NCBI GenBank assembly: GCA_958295915.1
Contig: OY282381.1
Location: forward strand, 704,722-768,721
Direction of reading: 5' to 3'
DNA: 64,000 bases
Origin: an uncultured Caldilineaceae bacterium
GTDB taxonomy: Bacteria > Chloroflexota > Anaerolineae > Caldilineales > Caldilineaceae
Below the pieces are notes generated by a model. That model did no database searches. It was not told the origin of the DNA and saw only the letters and a program-made list of their open reading frames with translations. Each line of letters starts with the position of its first letter. Position 1 is the stretch's first letter. Both the position numbers and the translations under genes were made by a program. Positions 43,992 to 52,557 of this stretch are shown piece after piece.

Positions 43992-46900
43992 ATGGACCCA
44001 CGCACATTCGTGGCGCTTGATCTGGAGACAACCGGGTTGAACCCCAAACGGGACGCCATCATTGAGTTCGGCGCGGTGCGTTTTCAGAGCGGTTCAGCGC
44101 GAGAACGCCTTACTTCCTACGTCAATCCTGGCCGTCCTATCCCTTTGCGTATTCAGCAAATTACCGGCATTCGCCCTGCTGACGTGGTCGACGCGCCCTC
44201 ACTCGAAAAGCTGACGCCAGAAATTCTGGCCTTCATCGGCGGTCGTACCGACGCAATTGTCGCCCATAGCGCCGGCTTCGATATCTCTTTCCTCAGGGCA
44301 GCCGGGGTACAGGTGCATCGACCTGTGCTGGACACATACGAACTGGCGACGATTCTGCTGCCAGCCCAGGATAGCTACAGCCTGGGTGAGCTATGTCGGG
44401 CGCTGGCGATCCCCCTGCCCACGGCGCACAGGGCCGCCCACGACGCCGAAGCCACCGCCGATCTGATGGCGCGCCTGTTGCAGGAGATCGAGGCCCTGCC
44501 CACCGCCACATTGGAGACGCTGTGCGCCGCCGGCGCAGAGAGCGACTGGGGAGCGATGCTCCTGTTCCAGGATGCTTTGCGCCGCCGACGCAGGAGCGCA
44601 TCACCACCGGCTCGAAGCGCCGTGTTTGCCCCTGCGCCAGCTATGGCCGCCCCGATAGATCTGCCATGGCCGCCCCAGGAGGAGGAGCAAGAGCGCGCAA
44701 CCGCTGACATCTCCGACAGCCTGATTGCGGACGAATTCCTGACCGCGGCCTTCGCCGAAGACGGACCGCTGGCCGCAGAGTTCGACAGGTTGGATGGCGC
44801 AACACCCCAGCAGTTGGGCATCGGCGCGCCTCTCAATAGCGCCAGATTCGAACGCCGTGACGGTCAGCTGGAGATGGCCCGTCAGGCGCTGGACGCTTTG
44901 AACCGAGGAGATCACAAAATCATCGAAGCGGGTACCGGAACTGGCAAAAGCCTGGCCTACCTGTTGCCGGCTGCAGCCTGGGCCATGGTCAACGACAGCC
45001 GGGTCGTCATCGCTACCAATACCATCCCCCTGCAAGATCAGCTTCTGGAGCGGGAGCTGCCCCGGGTGCTTCAGGCGTTGGCGGCAACGAACCCAGCAGA
45101 AGCGCGGGCTGCGTCCGCGGAGAGAGAAAGGGAAGGGCAAAGCCCGAATGGCGTCAGCCGGCCGCCTGTCCGCGCAATGGCGCTGAAAGGACGTTCCCAT
45201 TACCTGTGTACCCGACGGCTGGCCCGCTGGCTGGGAAACCGTGCCCTTTCGCCCTTGGAGTTGCGCTTCCTGGCGAAGATTCTCGTCTGGCTGCCCCACA
45301 CCCAAACCGGCGATATCAGCGAACTGGCAATGCACGACCGGCGGGAACAGGCATTGCCGGCGCGCGTCTCTTCCCTTGCGGACGAATGCAGCCCGGAGCG
45401 CTGTATGGCGTGGGTTGCCCCCGGTCAACCCAACAACATCGGCCACGAGCGCTTTTGGGATTTCTATCTGCAAGCCCATCGCCAAGCCAAATCAGCGCAT
45501 CTGCTGGTGGTCAATCACGCCTTACTGCTGGCGGATGTGGAGACGAACGGCCAGGTGCTGCCGGCCTACGACAATCTGATTGTGGACGAGGCGCACCACT
45601 TGGAGAGCGCGGCGACCGAGCAGTTTACTCAGCGCGTGGATCTCCGTACCCTGGCATCGCTGGTGACAGCGACAGAGCCAGATCGGGACGTGGCCTCGCT
45701 GCTGGCCGCTGTGGCCAATCGCACGGATCAACAGGGGCTTGCGCCACCAGGACGCTCGCAGGGGGGCGAGTCGAAGAGCGGTACGCCACATCGTTGGCTC
45801 TGGCTGGCGCGCCAGTTGGCAGCCGACCGGCGGCCATTGCAGACGAGCATCCCAGACTTCTTCAAAGCTCTGCTCGATTTTGTGCGGCGTCATAGCGAGA
45901 TGCGGCCCAAACCCGGCTATCCCCAGCGATTGGCATTGGACAACCGGATGCGTGCCCAGCCGGACTGGAGCGAAATCGAAATTAAATGGGACGAGGTCAG
46001 TATGCAGATCGGCCAACTGCTTAGCCGGCTGGCGGAGTTGGCCGACGCGCTGGACGCAGCCCACTGGTGGTTGAGGGAGCGCGCCGCAGATGTCGCGCCC
46101 TACAGGGGCGCGCCCTACACAACCGCAGATGCCGCGCCCTACAGGGGCGCGCGCTACACAACCGCAGATGCCGCGCCCTACAGGGACGCGCGCTACACAC
46201 CCTTTGCGCAGCGTGCGAAACCCGAATCGAGGGCTGAGCACGACATTGAAGGCAAAGACGCAGGGCCGCAAAAACGCAAAGAGTCAAGCCTGAAAGCAAA
46301 GACGCAAGGGGAGATGCCCGAATTGGCTGAGCGCGAAGCTGGCAGCCGATTCCTGCAGGCTCTGCACCGCGCCCATGCCAATCTGGCTGGCATGTTGCAG
46401 GTGGCGGATGATGTGATTTTGCGCCCGCTCCACATCCAGGAACAATCGGTGGCCTGGCTGGAGCTGAACGACAAAGCCGATGCAGTTATGGTGTGCAGCG
46501 CGCCAGTACAGGTGAGCGAAAAGTTGGCCGCCGATCTGTTCCGGCCCCGACGCGCGGTCGTGCTCACCGGCGCAACCCTGCAAGCCGGGGATCGCTTCGA
46601 CTTCCTGCGGGATCGGCTGGGCTGCTGGGATGCCAGCGGAACCGTCATCGACAGCCCTTTCGACTACAAGCGCAATGTATTGCTCTATATGCCCAGCGAT
46701 ATGCCGACGCCAGATCGACACAACTATCAGCAGGCGTTGGAGCAGGCGATACTGCAGACGGCGCTGGCCGCGGGCGGCAGAACGCTCGTTCTGTTTACGA
46801 GCCACAGTCAGTTGCGGGCCACCGCAGAGGCGGTCCGCGCGCCTCTGGCCGCTGCCGGGTTGCCCGTTCTCCAGCAGGGCGAGGGCAGCCGCCGCCGCAA

Positions 46901-47306
46901 CCTGCGCGACTTCCGCGCCAATCCACGCGCCATCCTGCTCGGCACGAGCAGCTATTGGGAAGGGATCGATCTGCCCGGCGAGCAGCTCGTCTGCCTGCTC
47001 ATCGCTCGCCTGCCCTTTGCCGTACCGTCGGATCCGCTCTTCGCCGCGCGCAGCCGTCTGTACGAAGATGCCTTTCACGAGTATGCTGTGCCGGACGCGA
47101 TCATTCGTCTGCGACAGGGATTCGGTCGGCTGATTCGCAGCGCAACCGATCGGGGGGTCGTCGTCCTGCTGGACAGCCGTCTGTGGCAGCGTAGGTACGG
47201 CGAGGTCTTTCTGGACGCGCTGCCCGCTTGCGCCACGCGACACAGCCCACTGTCGCATCTGGAAGAGTCGGTGCGCAACTGGCTGTCTACATCTGCACTG
47301 CAGTAA
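43992..47306 (+). CDS. dinG: DnaQ-like exonuclease fused to DinG-family helicase
   Basis: About 1104 residues from MDPRTFVALDLETTGLNPKR; a TTG at 43974 and an ATG at 43986 are alternatives. The N-terminal 3'-5' exonuclease has D10-x-E12 (LDLETTG) and HDAEATADL. The XPD/DinG helicase has Walker A GTGTGKS (about 313-321), DEAH (about 531) and QGFGRLIRS (about 1040). Only three of the four Fe-S Cys expected are visible (YLC; ECSPERC). Residues 698-741 are a threefold 13-residue repeat from Family B repeats, followed by AAAGACGCAGGG-type sequence. Further loops near 371-400 and 575-598 look inserted. Likely a DNA repair enzyme. Confidence 0.9.
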   Translation: MDPRTFVALDLETTGLNPKRDAIIEFGAVRFQSGSARERLTSYVNPGRPIPLRIQQITGIRPADVVDAPSLEKLTPEILAFIGGRTDAIVAHSAGFDISFLRAAGVQVHRPVLDTYELATILLPAQDSYSLGELCRALAIPLPTAHRAAHDAEATADLMARLLQEIEALPTATLETLCAAGAESDWGAMLLFQDALRRRRRSASPPARSAVFAPAPAMAAPIDLPWPPQEEEQERATADISDSLIADEFLTAAFAEDGPLAAEFDRLDGATPQQLGIGAPLNSARFERRDGQLEMARQALDALNRGDHKIIEAGTGTGKSLAYLLPAAAWAMVNDSRVVIATNTIPLQDQLLERELPRVLQALAATNPAEARAASAEREREGQSPNGVSRPPVRAMALKGRSHYLCTRRLARWLGNRALSPLELRFLAKILVWLPHTQTGDISELAMHDRREQALPARVSSLADECSPERCMAWVAPGQPNNIGHERFWDFYLQAHRQAKSAHLLVVNHALLLADVETNGQVLPAYDNLIVDEAHHLESAATEQFTQRVDLRTLASLVTATEPDRDVASLLAAVANRTDQQGLAPPGRSQGGESKSGTPHRWLWLARQLAADRRPLQTSIPDFFKALLDFVRRHSEMRPKPGYPQRLALDNRMRAQPDWSEIEIKWDEVSMQIGQLLSRLAELADALDAAHWWLRERAADVAPYRGAPYTTADAAPYRGARYTTADAAPYRDARYTPFAQRAKPESRAEHDIEGKDAGPQKRKESSLKAKTQGEMPELAEREAGSRFLQALHRAHANLAGMLQVADDVILRPLHIQEQSVAWLELNDKADAVMVCSAPVQVSEKLAADLFRPRRAVVLTGATLQAGDRFDFLRDRLGCWDASGTVIDSPFDYKRNVLLYMPSDMPTPDRHNYQQALEQAILQTALAAGGRTLVLFTSHSQLRATAEAVRAPLAAAGLPVLQQGEGSRRRNLRDFRANPRAILLGTSSYWEGIDLPGEQLVCLLIARLPFAVPSDPLFAARSRLYEDAFHEYAVPDAIIRLRQGFGRLIRSATDRGVVVLLDSRLWQRRYGEVFLDALPACATRHSPLSHLEESVRNWLSTSALQ
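46084..46221. repeat. Family B repeat, 3 x 39-base in-frame tandem array in dinG
   Basis: Units begin GCAGATG at 46086, 46125 and 46164, an exact 39-base (13-codon) period, each with the self-complementary core GCGCCCTACAGGGGCGC (the third unit varies by one base). The tail TTTGCGCAGCGTGCGAA is the reverse complement of the TTCGCACGCTGCGCAAA element at 58407-58423. Confidence 0.85.
46247..46310. repeat. AAAGACGCA-type repeat in dinG
   Basis: GGCAAAGACGCAGGGCCGCA, then AAACGCAAAGAG and GCAAAGACGCAAGG follow the Family B array and encode KDAGPQKRKESSLKAKTQG in frame. Related motifs occur at 18543-18555 and 20315-20327. Confidence 0.65.
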
Positions 47307-47336
47307 CCAACCATTCGCCACTGGGTTTCCCGAAAC

Positions 47337-48533
47337 ATGGCAGAACGCGGGCCTGAGGCGCACTCCGCAGATCGTCTCCGCGTCGTCCTCGACGCGGGCC
47401 CCGCAGTCCACCAGAGCGCTGGTCTGGCCCGTTATACGGAGCGTCTGGCGTCTACGCTGTGGCAGAAACATAGTGACAGAATCGATCTGACACTCTTTTA
47501 CAACAGCCACAGCGGCCACCGCCTGCCCTCCTCCCTGGAATCCATCCCATCCCGGACGGTCAGGTTGGGCCAATATTCCTGGCGTCTGGGCGCGCTGGCC
47601 TGTCAACTCCTGCGGGCGCCGCTCCTGGAACGCAGACTCCCGGCAGGTGAAGTCTACCATGCGACAGAACATCTGCTGCCCTGGTTGGCCCGCCCGACGG
47701 TCCTCACAGTGCATGATCTGATTTTCGAGCGCTTTCCCCAACACCATACCTATACAAATCGGGCCTTCTTGCGGGTAGCCATGCCGTTGTTTGTACGCCG
47801 GGCAGATGCTATCATTGCCGTCAGCCAGCACACGAAGCGGGATCTATTGGATATGTACGGCACGGCCCCGGAAAAGGTATGCGTGGTTGACGAAGGCATC
47901 GACGAATATTTCCGTCCGGCAGCCGAAAAAGACATCCGACGGGCACAAGAACAGCATTCAATCCGGCGGCCATACCTGCTGATGGTAGGCACGCTGGAAC
48001 CGCGCAAGAATCACGCGCTTGCCTTTCGCGCGTTGGCCCGCTTGAAAGCGGAGGGATGGCCTCACTGCCTCGTGATCGTTGGCGGGAGCGGTTGGCTTTT
48101 CGATTCAGCGCAGCGGCAGGTGGAAACCCTACAGCTGACGGACGATGTGATCTTTGCAGGTCGGGCGCCAGACGCAGACCTGCCGGCCCTCTACAGCGGC
48201 GCTGATTGCTTCCTCATGCCCAGCTTGTATGAAGGTTTCGGCTTCCCTGTGCTGGAGGCAATGGCCTGTGGCGCGCCGGTGGTGTGCAGTAGGGCCAGTA
48301 GCCTGCCTGACATAGCCGGAGACGCTGCCCGGTTCATAGAGCCGATGGATGATGAGGGCATGGCAGAGACAGTGCGGCAGGTGCTGTCGGATCCGAACAT
48401 TGCCGACAACATGCGCCGTTCCGGCGCGCGCCAGGCAGCGCGGTTTCGATGGCAGCGCGCCGCGCTTGAATCCGTGCACGTGTATAGCATAGCGGCAGGT
48501 TGGAAGGCGCAGCCTCCCAGCCGCCGGGCATAG
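47337..48533 (+). CDS. Glycosyltransferase, GT4-like (GT-B fold)
   Basis: A 398-residue protein. The nucleotide-sugar domain motif GTLEPRKNHALAFRAL and the ExxxxxxxE region EGFGFPVLEAMACGAPVV identify a retaining GT4 enzyme; the N-domain has HATEHLLPW and TVLTVHDLIFERFP. It starts 30 bases after dinG and opens the polysaccharide cluster. Probably adds a mannosyl or similar residue to a lipid-linked glycan at the inner membrane; donor not predictable. Confidence 0.88.
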   Translation: MAERGPEAHSADRLRVVLDAGPAVHQSAGLARYTERLASTLWQKHSDRIDLTLFYNSHSGHRLPSSLESIPSRTVRLGQYSWRLGALACQLLRAPLLERRLPAGEVYHATEHLLPWLARPTVLTVHDLIFERFPQHHTYTNRAFLRVAMPLFVRRADAIIAVSQHTKRDLLDMYGTAPEKVCVVDEGIDEYFRPAAEKDIRRAQEQHSIRRPYLLMVGTLEPRKNHALAFRALARLKAEGWPHCLVIVGGSGWLFDSAQRQVETLQLTDDVIFAGRAPDADLPALYSGADCFLMPSLYEGFGFPVLEAMACGAPVVCSRASSLPDIAGDAARFIEPMDDEGMAETVRQVLSDPNIADNMRRSGARQAARFRWQRAALESVHVYSIAAGWKAQPPSRRA

Positions 48534-48584
48534 CGGCGCCTTTCCATAATGGAGTTCCTGAAGCCAGATCGTAAGGTATGACCG

Positions 48585-49802
48585 ATGCGAATCTGCCTGG
48601 TGAGTAATGAGTATCCCCCTGCCGGCACGGGGGGAATCGCGGCGTATGTGTATGTTTTGGCCCATGGATTGGCGGCAGCCGGACAAGAGGTCACAGTCAT
48701 AGCTGGGGCCGCGCATAAACCAGTGGCTAGTGGTCAGAGGCTAGTGACCAGAAACGGCGTCGGCCACTGGCCACTGCTCGCCGCCCCCCGCAGTTCTCTC
48801 TCCTCCGCTGGCGTGATTCGACGCCAGGGGCGCGGCATCCGGACTATACTGGAACGCAGTTGGGTCGTTGACCGCACAATCGCCAGCCTTGAACACACGC
48901 AAGGACCTTTTGATGTGGTCGAAATGCCCAACTGGGGCGCAGAGGCCATCTTTTACAGTATACATCCACGCGCCCCGCTCGTAATCCGCCTTTCTACACC
49001 GCTTGCATTGGTCGATCAGTTCAAAGCCAGATCCGCAACAAGAGTAGGCTTTCGCCTGCACTGCTATTTGGAAGGTCTTCCCGCACGCCGCGCGGCCTGT
49101 ACCATTGCCCATAGCAGATTCATCACCAACTACTGCGCCAATCTCTACCGGATACCAGCCGCTACATCATATCTGATCCCGCTCGGCATCACAGCGCCGC
49201 CCGTTCCAGCGACGAAGAGCGCGGCTGATAAAGTGGTTACGATTCTATTTGTGGGCCGTCTCGAAAGACGCAAAGGAATCGACTATCTGCTGCAAGCCAT
49301 CCCACGCGTGACGCGTAGCGTGCCGCATGTAAAATTTGTTATTGCCGGCCTGGACACAGGCGATGCCCCGCAAGGGATGACCTATCAGGATTATTTTGCC
49401 AGCTTTGCCACGCGCGCGGCGCGCCAGGCAACAACGTTCTTGGGCTATGTCGAAGATAGGGCGTTGGCCCAACTGTATGCGGATTGTGACGTTTTCGTAG
49501 CGCCATCTCTGTCTGAATCGTTTGGACTTATCTACCTGGAAGCTATGGTTCGCGCCAAACCAGTGATCGCCTTCCGCACAGGCGCCGCGCCAGAGGTGAT
49601 CGAACATGGCAAGACCGGCATTCTGGTTGCGCTGAACAACAAAACCGAACTGGCGAATGCCTTGATCAAACTGGCTGAAGATATGGATATGCGCCAGGAA
49701 ATGGGAAGACGCGGCTACGACCGCGCGCGTGCGGAATTCTCCGCGCAGCGCATGATCGCCGCCACACTTGCCTGCTATCGCCAGATCAAAGCGAGACTAT
49801 GA
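48585..49802 (+). CDS. Glycosyltransferase, GT4-like, with internal repeat insertion
   Basis: A 405-residue protein starting MRICLVSNEYPPAGTGGIAAY. The donor-site motifs are FVGRLERRKGIDYLLQAI and PSLSESFGLIYLEAMVRAKPVIAF. Residues about 45-64 (AHKPVASGQRLVTRNGVGHW) are encoded by a Family A repeat at 48721-48776, inserted in frame between the first beta strands of the N-terminal domain. KPVASGQ there resembles the TAVASGQ tail of the first gene. Whether this copy is active is unclear, though the frame is intact. Confidence 0.87.
   Translation: MRICLVSNEYPPAGTGGIAAYVYVLAHGLAAAGQEVTVIAGAAHKPVASGQRLVTRNGVGHWPLLAAPRSSLSSAGVIRRQGRGIRTILERSWVVDRTIASLEHTQGPFDVVEMPNWGAEAIFYSIHPRAPLVIRLSTPLALVDQFKARSATRVGFRLHCYLEGLPARRAACTIAHSRFITNYCANLYRIPAATSYLIPLGITAPPVPATKSAADKVVTILFVGRLERRKGIDYLLQAIPRVTRSVPHVKFVIAGLDTGDAPQGMTYQDYFASFATRAARQATTFLGYVEDRALAQLYADCDVFVAPSLSESFGLIYLEAMVRAKPVIAFRTGAAPEVIEHGKTGILVALNNKTELANALIKLAEDMDMRQEMGRRGYDRARAEFSAQRMIAATLACYRQIKARL
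48721..48776. repeat. Family A repeat inserted in frame in a glycosyltransferase
   Basis: CAGTGGCTAGTGGTCAGAGG, CTAGTGACCAG and GGCCACTGGCCACTG lie inside the coding sequence without breaking the frame. Confidence 0.8.
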
Positions 49803-49884
49803 TTCATATGATCGACTATGATTTGAACGTCGATTTCATCCTGTCCATCACATAAATCAAAAAAATCACAGTCGATTCGGCACG
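49801..49884. repeat. Family G repeat between glycosyltransferase and flippase genes
   Basis: Starts TGATTCATATGATCGACTAT, continues AACGTCGATTTCATCCTG and ends AAATCACAGTCGATT. It fills the 126-base gap; no other feature was found there. Confidence 0.65.
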
Positions 49885-49928
49885 GTTTCATCTGTGATCG
49901 GCCCATCTATGCTCAGAGGGCAAACGGC

Positions 49929-51437
49929 GTGAGAGTCTTTCCCCTTGTTGCGAACAACACCTTTTGGAGCGGTCTCAATACAGTTGGGGGGCTTTCTTTA
50001 GGCCTGATCACAAATATTGTTCTCGCGCGCTTTCTTGGTCCAACAGCGCTGGGGCAATACAACTACTGGCTGTGGTTGATGGGTCTGCTGGTCTTGGTTT
50101 CCTCTCCTGGCTTACCACAAGCGATGACGAAATTCGGCGCTGAATACTTGGGTCAACAGGAGAGGCAGACGGCCGCGGCGCTCTTTGGATGGCTACTGGT
50201 GGCAGAGCTGGGGCTGGGGATTCTGGTGGGAGGAGCAGTCTTGCTGTACGCCTGGACCGCCCAGACAGCCGACTCCATTGCCCTTACTCTCATCGCTTTC
50301 TCTATTGCGCCCATTGTGGTGGAAGGGCTGTTTCTTGCCGCGGCGAAGGGCGCACAGGACTTTCGTATGCTCAGCCAAGCCAGCTTGATAGGCGGGCTTG
50401 GCTATGCCATCGGCGCCATAGCGGCCGTTTCCTTTGGCTTTGGTATCTACACCCTGCTGCTTATCTTCCTTTTGCGACGCGTCGTCACGCTCATTCTGAT
50501 TGGGTGGAAGTTGCCGACCTTGTACACTGTACGCGGCGCGCGCGCGTTCTACATCTCGCCTGGGCTGCGTCGCCGCCTCTTTCTTTACTGTCGGGATGTC
50601 ACCCTGATCCTCGTCACCAATGCCGTTCTATATGAACAATCGGAAGTCTACTTTCTGAAACGTTTCGCCACCGATGCAGAGATAGCTTTCTACAGCCAAT
50701 CTTTTCACATAGCTCTGAAAGCGATAGCCTTCCCAGCTATTTTCTCCGGGGTACTGCTTCCTGCTTTTTCCTCCCTGGGAGGGCAAAAAGACCAGAAACA
50801 GTTCAACTACCTCTATCTGTCATCGAATCGAATTGTGGCTCTGATTGCCATGCCAATCGGGTTTGGGGGCGCTGCCATGGCGCCGGCGTTCGTTTCATTA
50901 TATGGGCCTGAATTCCTGGCCATGTCTCCTATTCTTGCCATCCTGTTTGTCGGCAATATCGTCGGTTCAATTGCGTCTGTGAGCTCCTCTATGTTGTACA
51001 GTGTGGAGGAACAGCATTTCATCGTGCGATTGGGCCTGTGCATGGCGCTCCTGAATATCGCTCTCGCTTTCCTCCTGATCCCTGGCTATGGGGCGATTGG
51101 CGCGGCGTTGGCCAATTCGGGCAGCCAGGTGATCTCCGGCGTGGTGGGCATCACCTATTCCTCACGGCGTCTGCAGCTCTCCTTCCCGCTCGGTTCACTT
51201 GGCCGGGTAGCTCTGGCAGCCCTGTTCTCCGCCGCAGTTGCATGGCTCATACATGCTTGGCTTGGGAGCCTGGCGTCTGCTGTTGTCGCTGCGATTCTGG
51301 CATATCCTGTTTTGTTGCGCCTGTTCGCGGCGTTGGAGACCTCTGATCATGCCATTCTGAGCCAGCTGAGCCAGTACTTGCCCAAGAGCCTGATGCCCGC
51401 CTACCAGAGGCTCGTTCATTTTACGACCGGGATGTAG
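49929..51437 (+). CDS. Polysaccharide flippase (Wzx/MATE-MVF type)
   Basis: A 502-residue membrane protein with about fourteen helices and the N-terminal NNTFWSGLNTVGGLSLGLIT then FLGPTALGQYNY typical of Polysacc_synt flippases. It would move lipid-linked oligosaccharide from the cytoplasmic to the outer face of the membrane. The start is GTG at 49929 with only a weak SD. Central in the glycosyltransferase cluster; no Wzy-type polymerase was recognised nearby, although the GT-C protein at 61321 could act later. Confidence 0.87.
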   Translation: MRVFPLVANNTFWSGLNTVGGLSLGLITNIVLARFLGPTALGQYNYWLWLMGLLVLVSSPGLPQAMTKFGAEYLGQQERQTAAALFGWLLVAELGLGILVGGAVLLYAWTAQTADSIALTLIAFSIAPIVVEGLFLAAAKGAQDFRMLSQASLIGGLGYAIGAIAAVSFGFGIYTLLLIFLLRRVVTLILIGWKLPTLYTVRGARAFYISPGLRRRLFLYCRDVTLILVTNAVLYEQSEVYFLKRFATDAEIAFYSQSFHIALKAIAFPAIFSGVLLPAFSSLGGQKDQKQFNYLYLSSNRIVALIAMPIGFGGAAMAPAFVSLYGPEFLAMSPILAILFVGNIVGSIASVSSSMLYSVEEQHFIVRLGLCMALLNIALAFLLIPGYGAIGAALANSGSQVISGVVGITYSSRRLQLSFPLGSLGRVALAALFSAAVAWLIHAWLGSLASAVVAAILAYPVLLRLFAALETSDHAILSQLSQYLPKSLMPAYQRLVHFTTGM

Positions 51438-51445
51438 TGTTCAAT

Positions 51446-51468
51446 GCGCCTCTTTCGAGCAGAGACGC
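51446..51468. repeat. Family C palindromic repeat, left flank of GT2 gene
   Basis: GCGCCTCT, loop TTCGAGC, then AGAGACGC. It is the reverse complement of 52514-52536 with one mismatch (22/23). Confidence 0.75.
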
Positions 51469-51495
51469 AGGGATTAACAGAAAAAGGAATCTTCC

Positions 51496-52557
51496 ATGCA
51501 GCTACCCACCCTGTCGGTCGTCGTCATCACCTACCAACGCGAACAGGTCTTATGTGATACCATTGCGCGCTTGCTGTCACTCGACTATCCACGCTGGGAG
51601 CTTTTGGTCGTCGACCAGACGCGGGCGCACGAGCCGTCGACACAGTCATTCCTGCAACAGGTCTCTCCCAAGATCCGCTATCTTCGCATTCAGAAGGTGG
51701 GCATATGCCATGCGCGCAATGTGGGTATCGAGGCGGCCCGGGGCGAGCTTATGCTCTTCTGCGATGACGATATCATTCCTGACCCGAGTTTGCTTACAAT
51801 GCATGCTCGTCATTATCGGGATTCCTCGGTTGGCGGCGTCACAGGGGCTACCCATATTCAACGGCGCGACAATGCCCGAAAAGTTCGGGCTTCGCACGAT
51901 GCGCAAAGGTTGTTGACGCGCCCCTGTAGGGCGCAAAATCTGCGGCGCGCTCAGCCCTCAATGGGAGGTGGCGCCGTCGAACTCCAGCCTTTGGCGGCAG
52001 ATGGCCCTGTCTTTCTGTTACGCGGCGGGGAGGCGCGGCGCGGGCCTCCGCCCGCCACTGTGGTTGAGGCAGATAGCGCGACCGGTTGCAATATGTCATT
52101 TCGCAAGCAACTTCTGGCGCGTATCGGCGGCTTTGACGAAGGTTTCATCCACCGGGCGCACCGAGAAGAGACCGACGTCTCGCTGCGTGTGCGGGCGCTG
52201 GGCTATCGTCTCCTTTTTGATCCAGAGGCCAGAGTTGAACATCTGGTCTTCCCAGCGGGCGGAAGTCGCTCACATGCAAATCAGGACAGACAGTATACAT
52301 ATGGTTGGTTCCACAACAATGCCTATTTTTTTGGCAAGCATATGCCTCTGAAACATCTGCCCTATTTTTTGCGCTATCACCTTGGACACCTGTTGTATCG
52401 CCAGGTCTGGCAACGGCGACGAGTCATGGCCCTGTATCCGGCGCTTGCCGGGATGGCAGACGGTCTCGGACGCGGACGGAAAGCCCGACGACAGAATCCG
52501 AGCAAGGTTGCATGCGCCTCTGCTCGAAAGAGGCGCGATAGGGATAGACCCGCGTGA
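51496..52557 (+). CDS. Glycosyltransferase family 2 with repeat-derived insertion
   Basis: A 353-residue GT-A protein. The N-terminus (LPTLSVVVITYQREQVLCDT) and the metal-binding FCDDDIIPDPSLL (about 90) are typical; a later GGFDEGFIHRAHREETDVSLR holds the acceptor-site ED-like residues. Residues about 120-195 are non-canonical. Part (TRPCRAQNLRRAQPS) is encoded by a Family B copy at 51886-51960. The C-terminal ASARKRRDRDRPA is encoded by a Family C palindrome. The last codons overlap the next gene (GTGA). Confidence 0.82.
   Translation: MQLPTLSVVVITYQREQVLCDTIARLLSLDYPRWELLVVDQTRAHEPSTQSFLQQVSPKIRYLRIQKVGICHARNVGIEAARGELMLFCDDDIIPDPSLLTMHARHYRDSSVGGVTGATHIQRRDNARKVRASHDAQRLLTRPCRAQNLRRAQPSMGGGAVELQPLAADGPVFLLRGGEARRGPPPATVVEADSATGCNMSFRKQLLARIGGFDEGFIHRAHREETDVSLRVRALGYRLLFDPEARVEHLVFPAGGSRSHANQDRQYTYGWFHNNAYFFGKHMPLKHLPYFLRYHLGHLLYRQVWQRRRVMALYPALAGMADGLGRGRKARRQNPSKVACASARKRRDRDRPA
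51886..51960. repeat. Family B repeat inside the GT2 gene
   Basis: Begins GGGCTTCGCACGATGCGCAA and ends CTGCGGCGCGCTCAGCCCTC. The same two ends are found, closer together, at 61251-61290. Confidence 0.75.
52514..52536. repeat. Family C palindromic repeat, right flank of GT2 gene
   Basis: GCGCCTCT, loop GCTCGAA, AGAGGCGC; inverted relative to the copy at 51446-51468. It lies within the last codons of the GT2 gene. Confidence 0.75.

Noticed and set aside
46084-46221. Regular 39-base tandem array that might suggest a CRISPR.
   Set aside because: Units are contiguous without unique spacers, are translated in frame inside dinG, and no cas genes are nearby.
46284-47831. A 515-codon open frame on the minus strand opposite dinG and the first glycosyltransferase gene.
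   Set aside because: It is a shadow of GC-rich coding sequence: no recognisable domain and no SD, and it lies opposite two well-supported genes.
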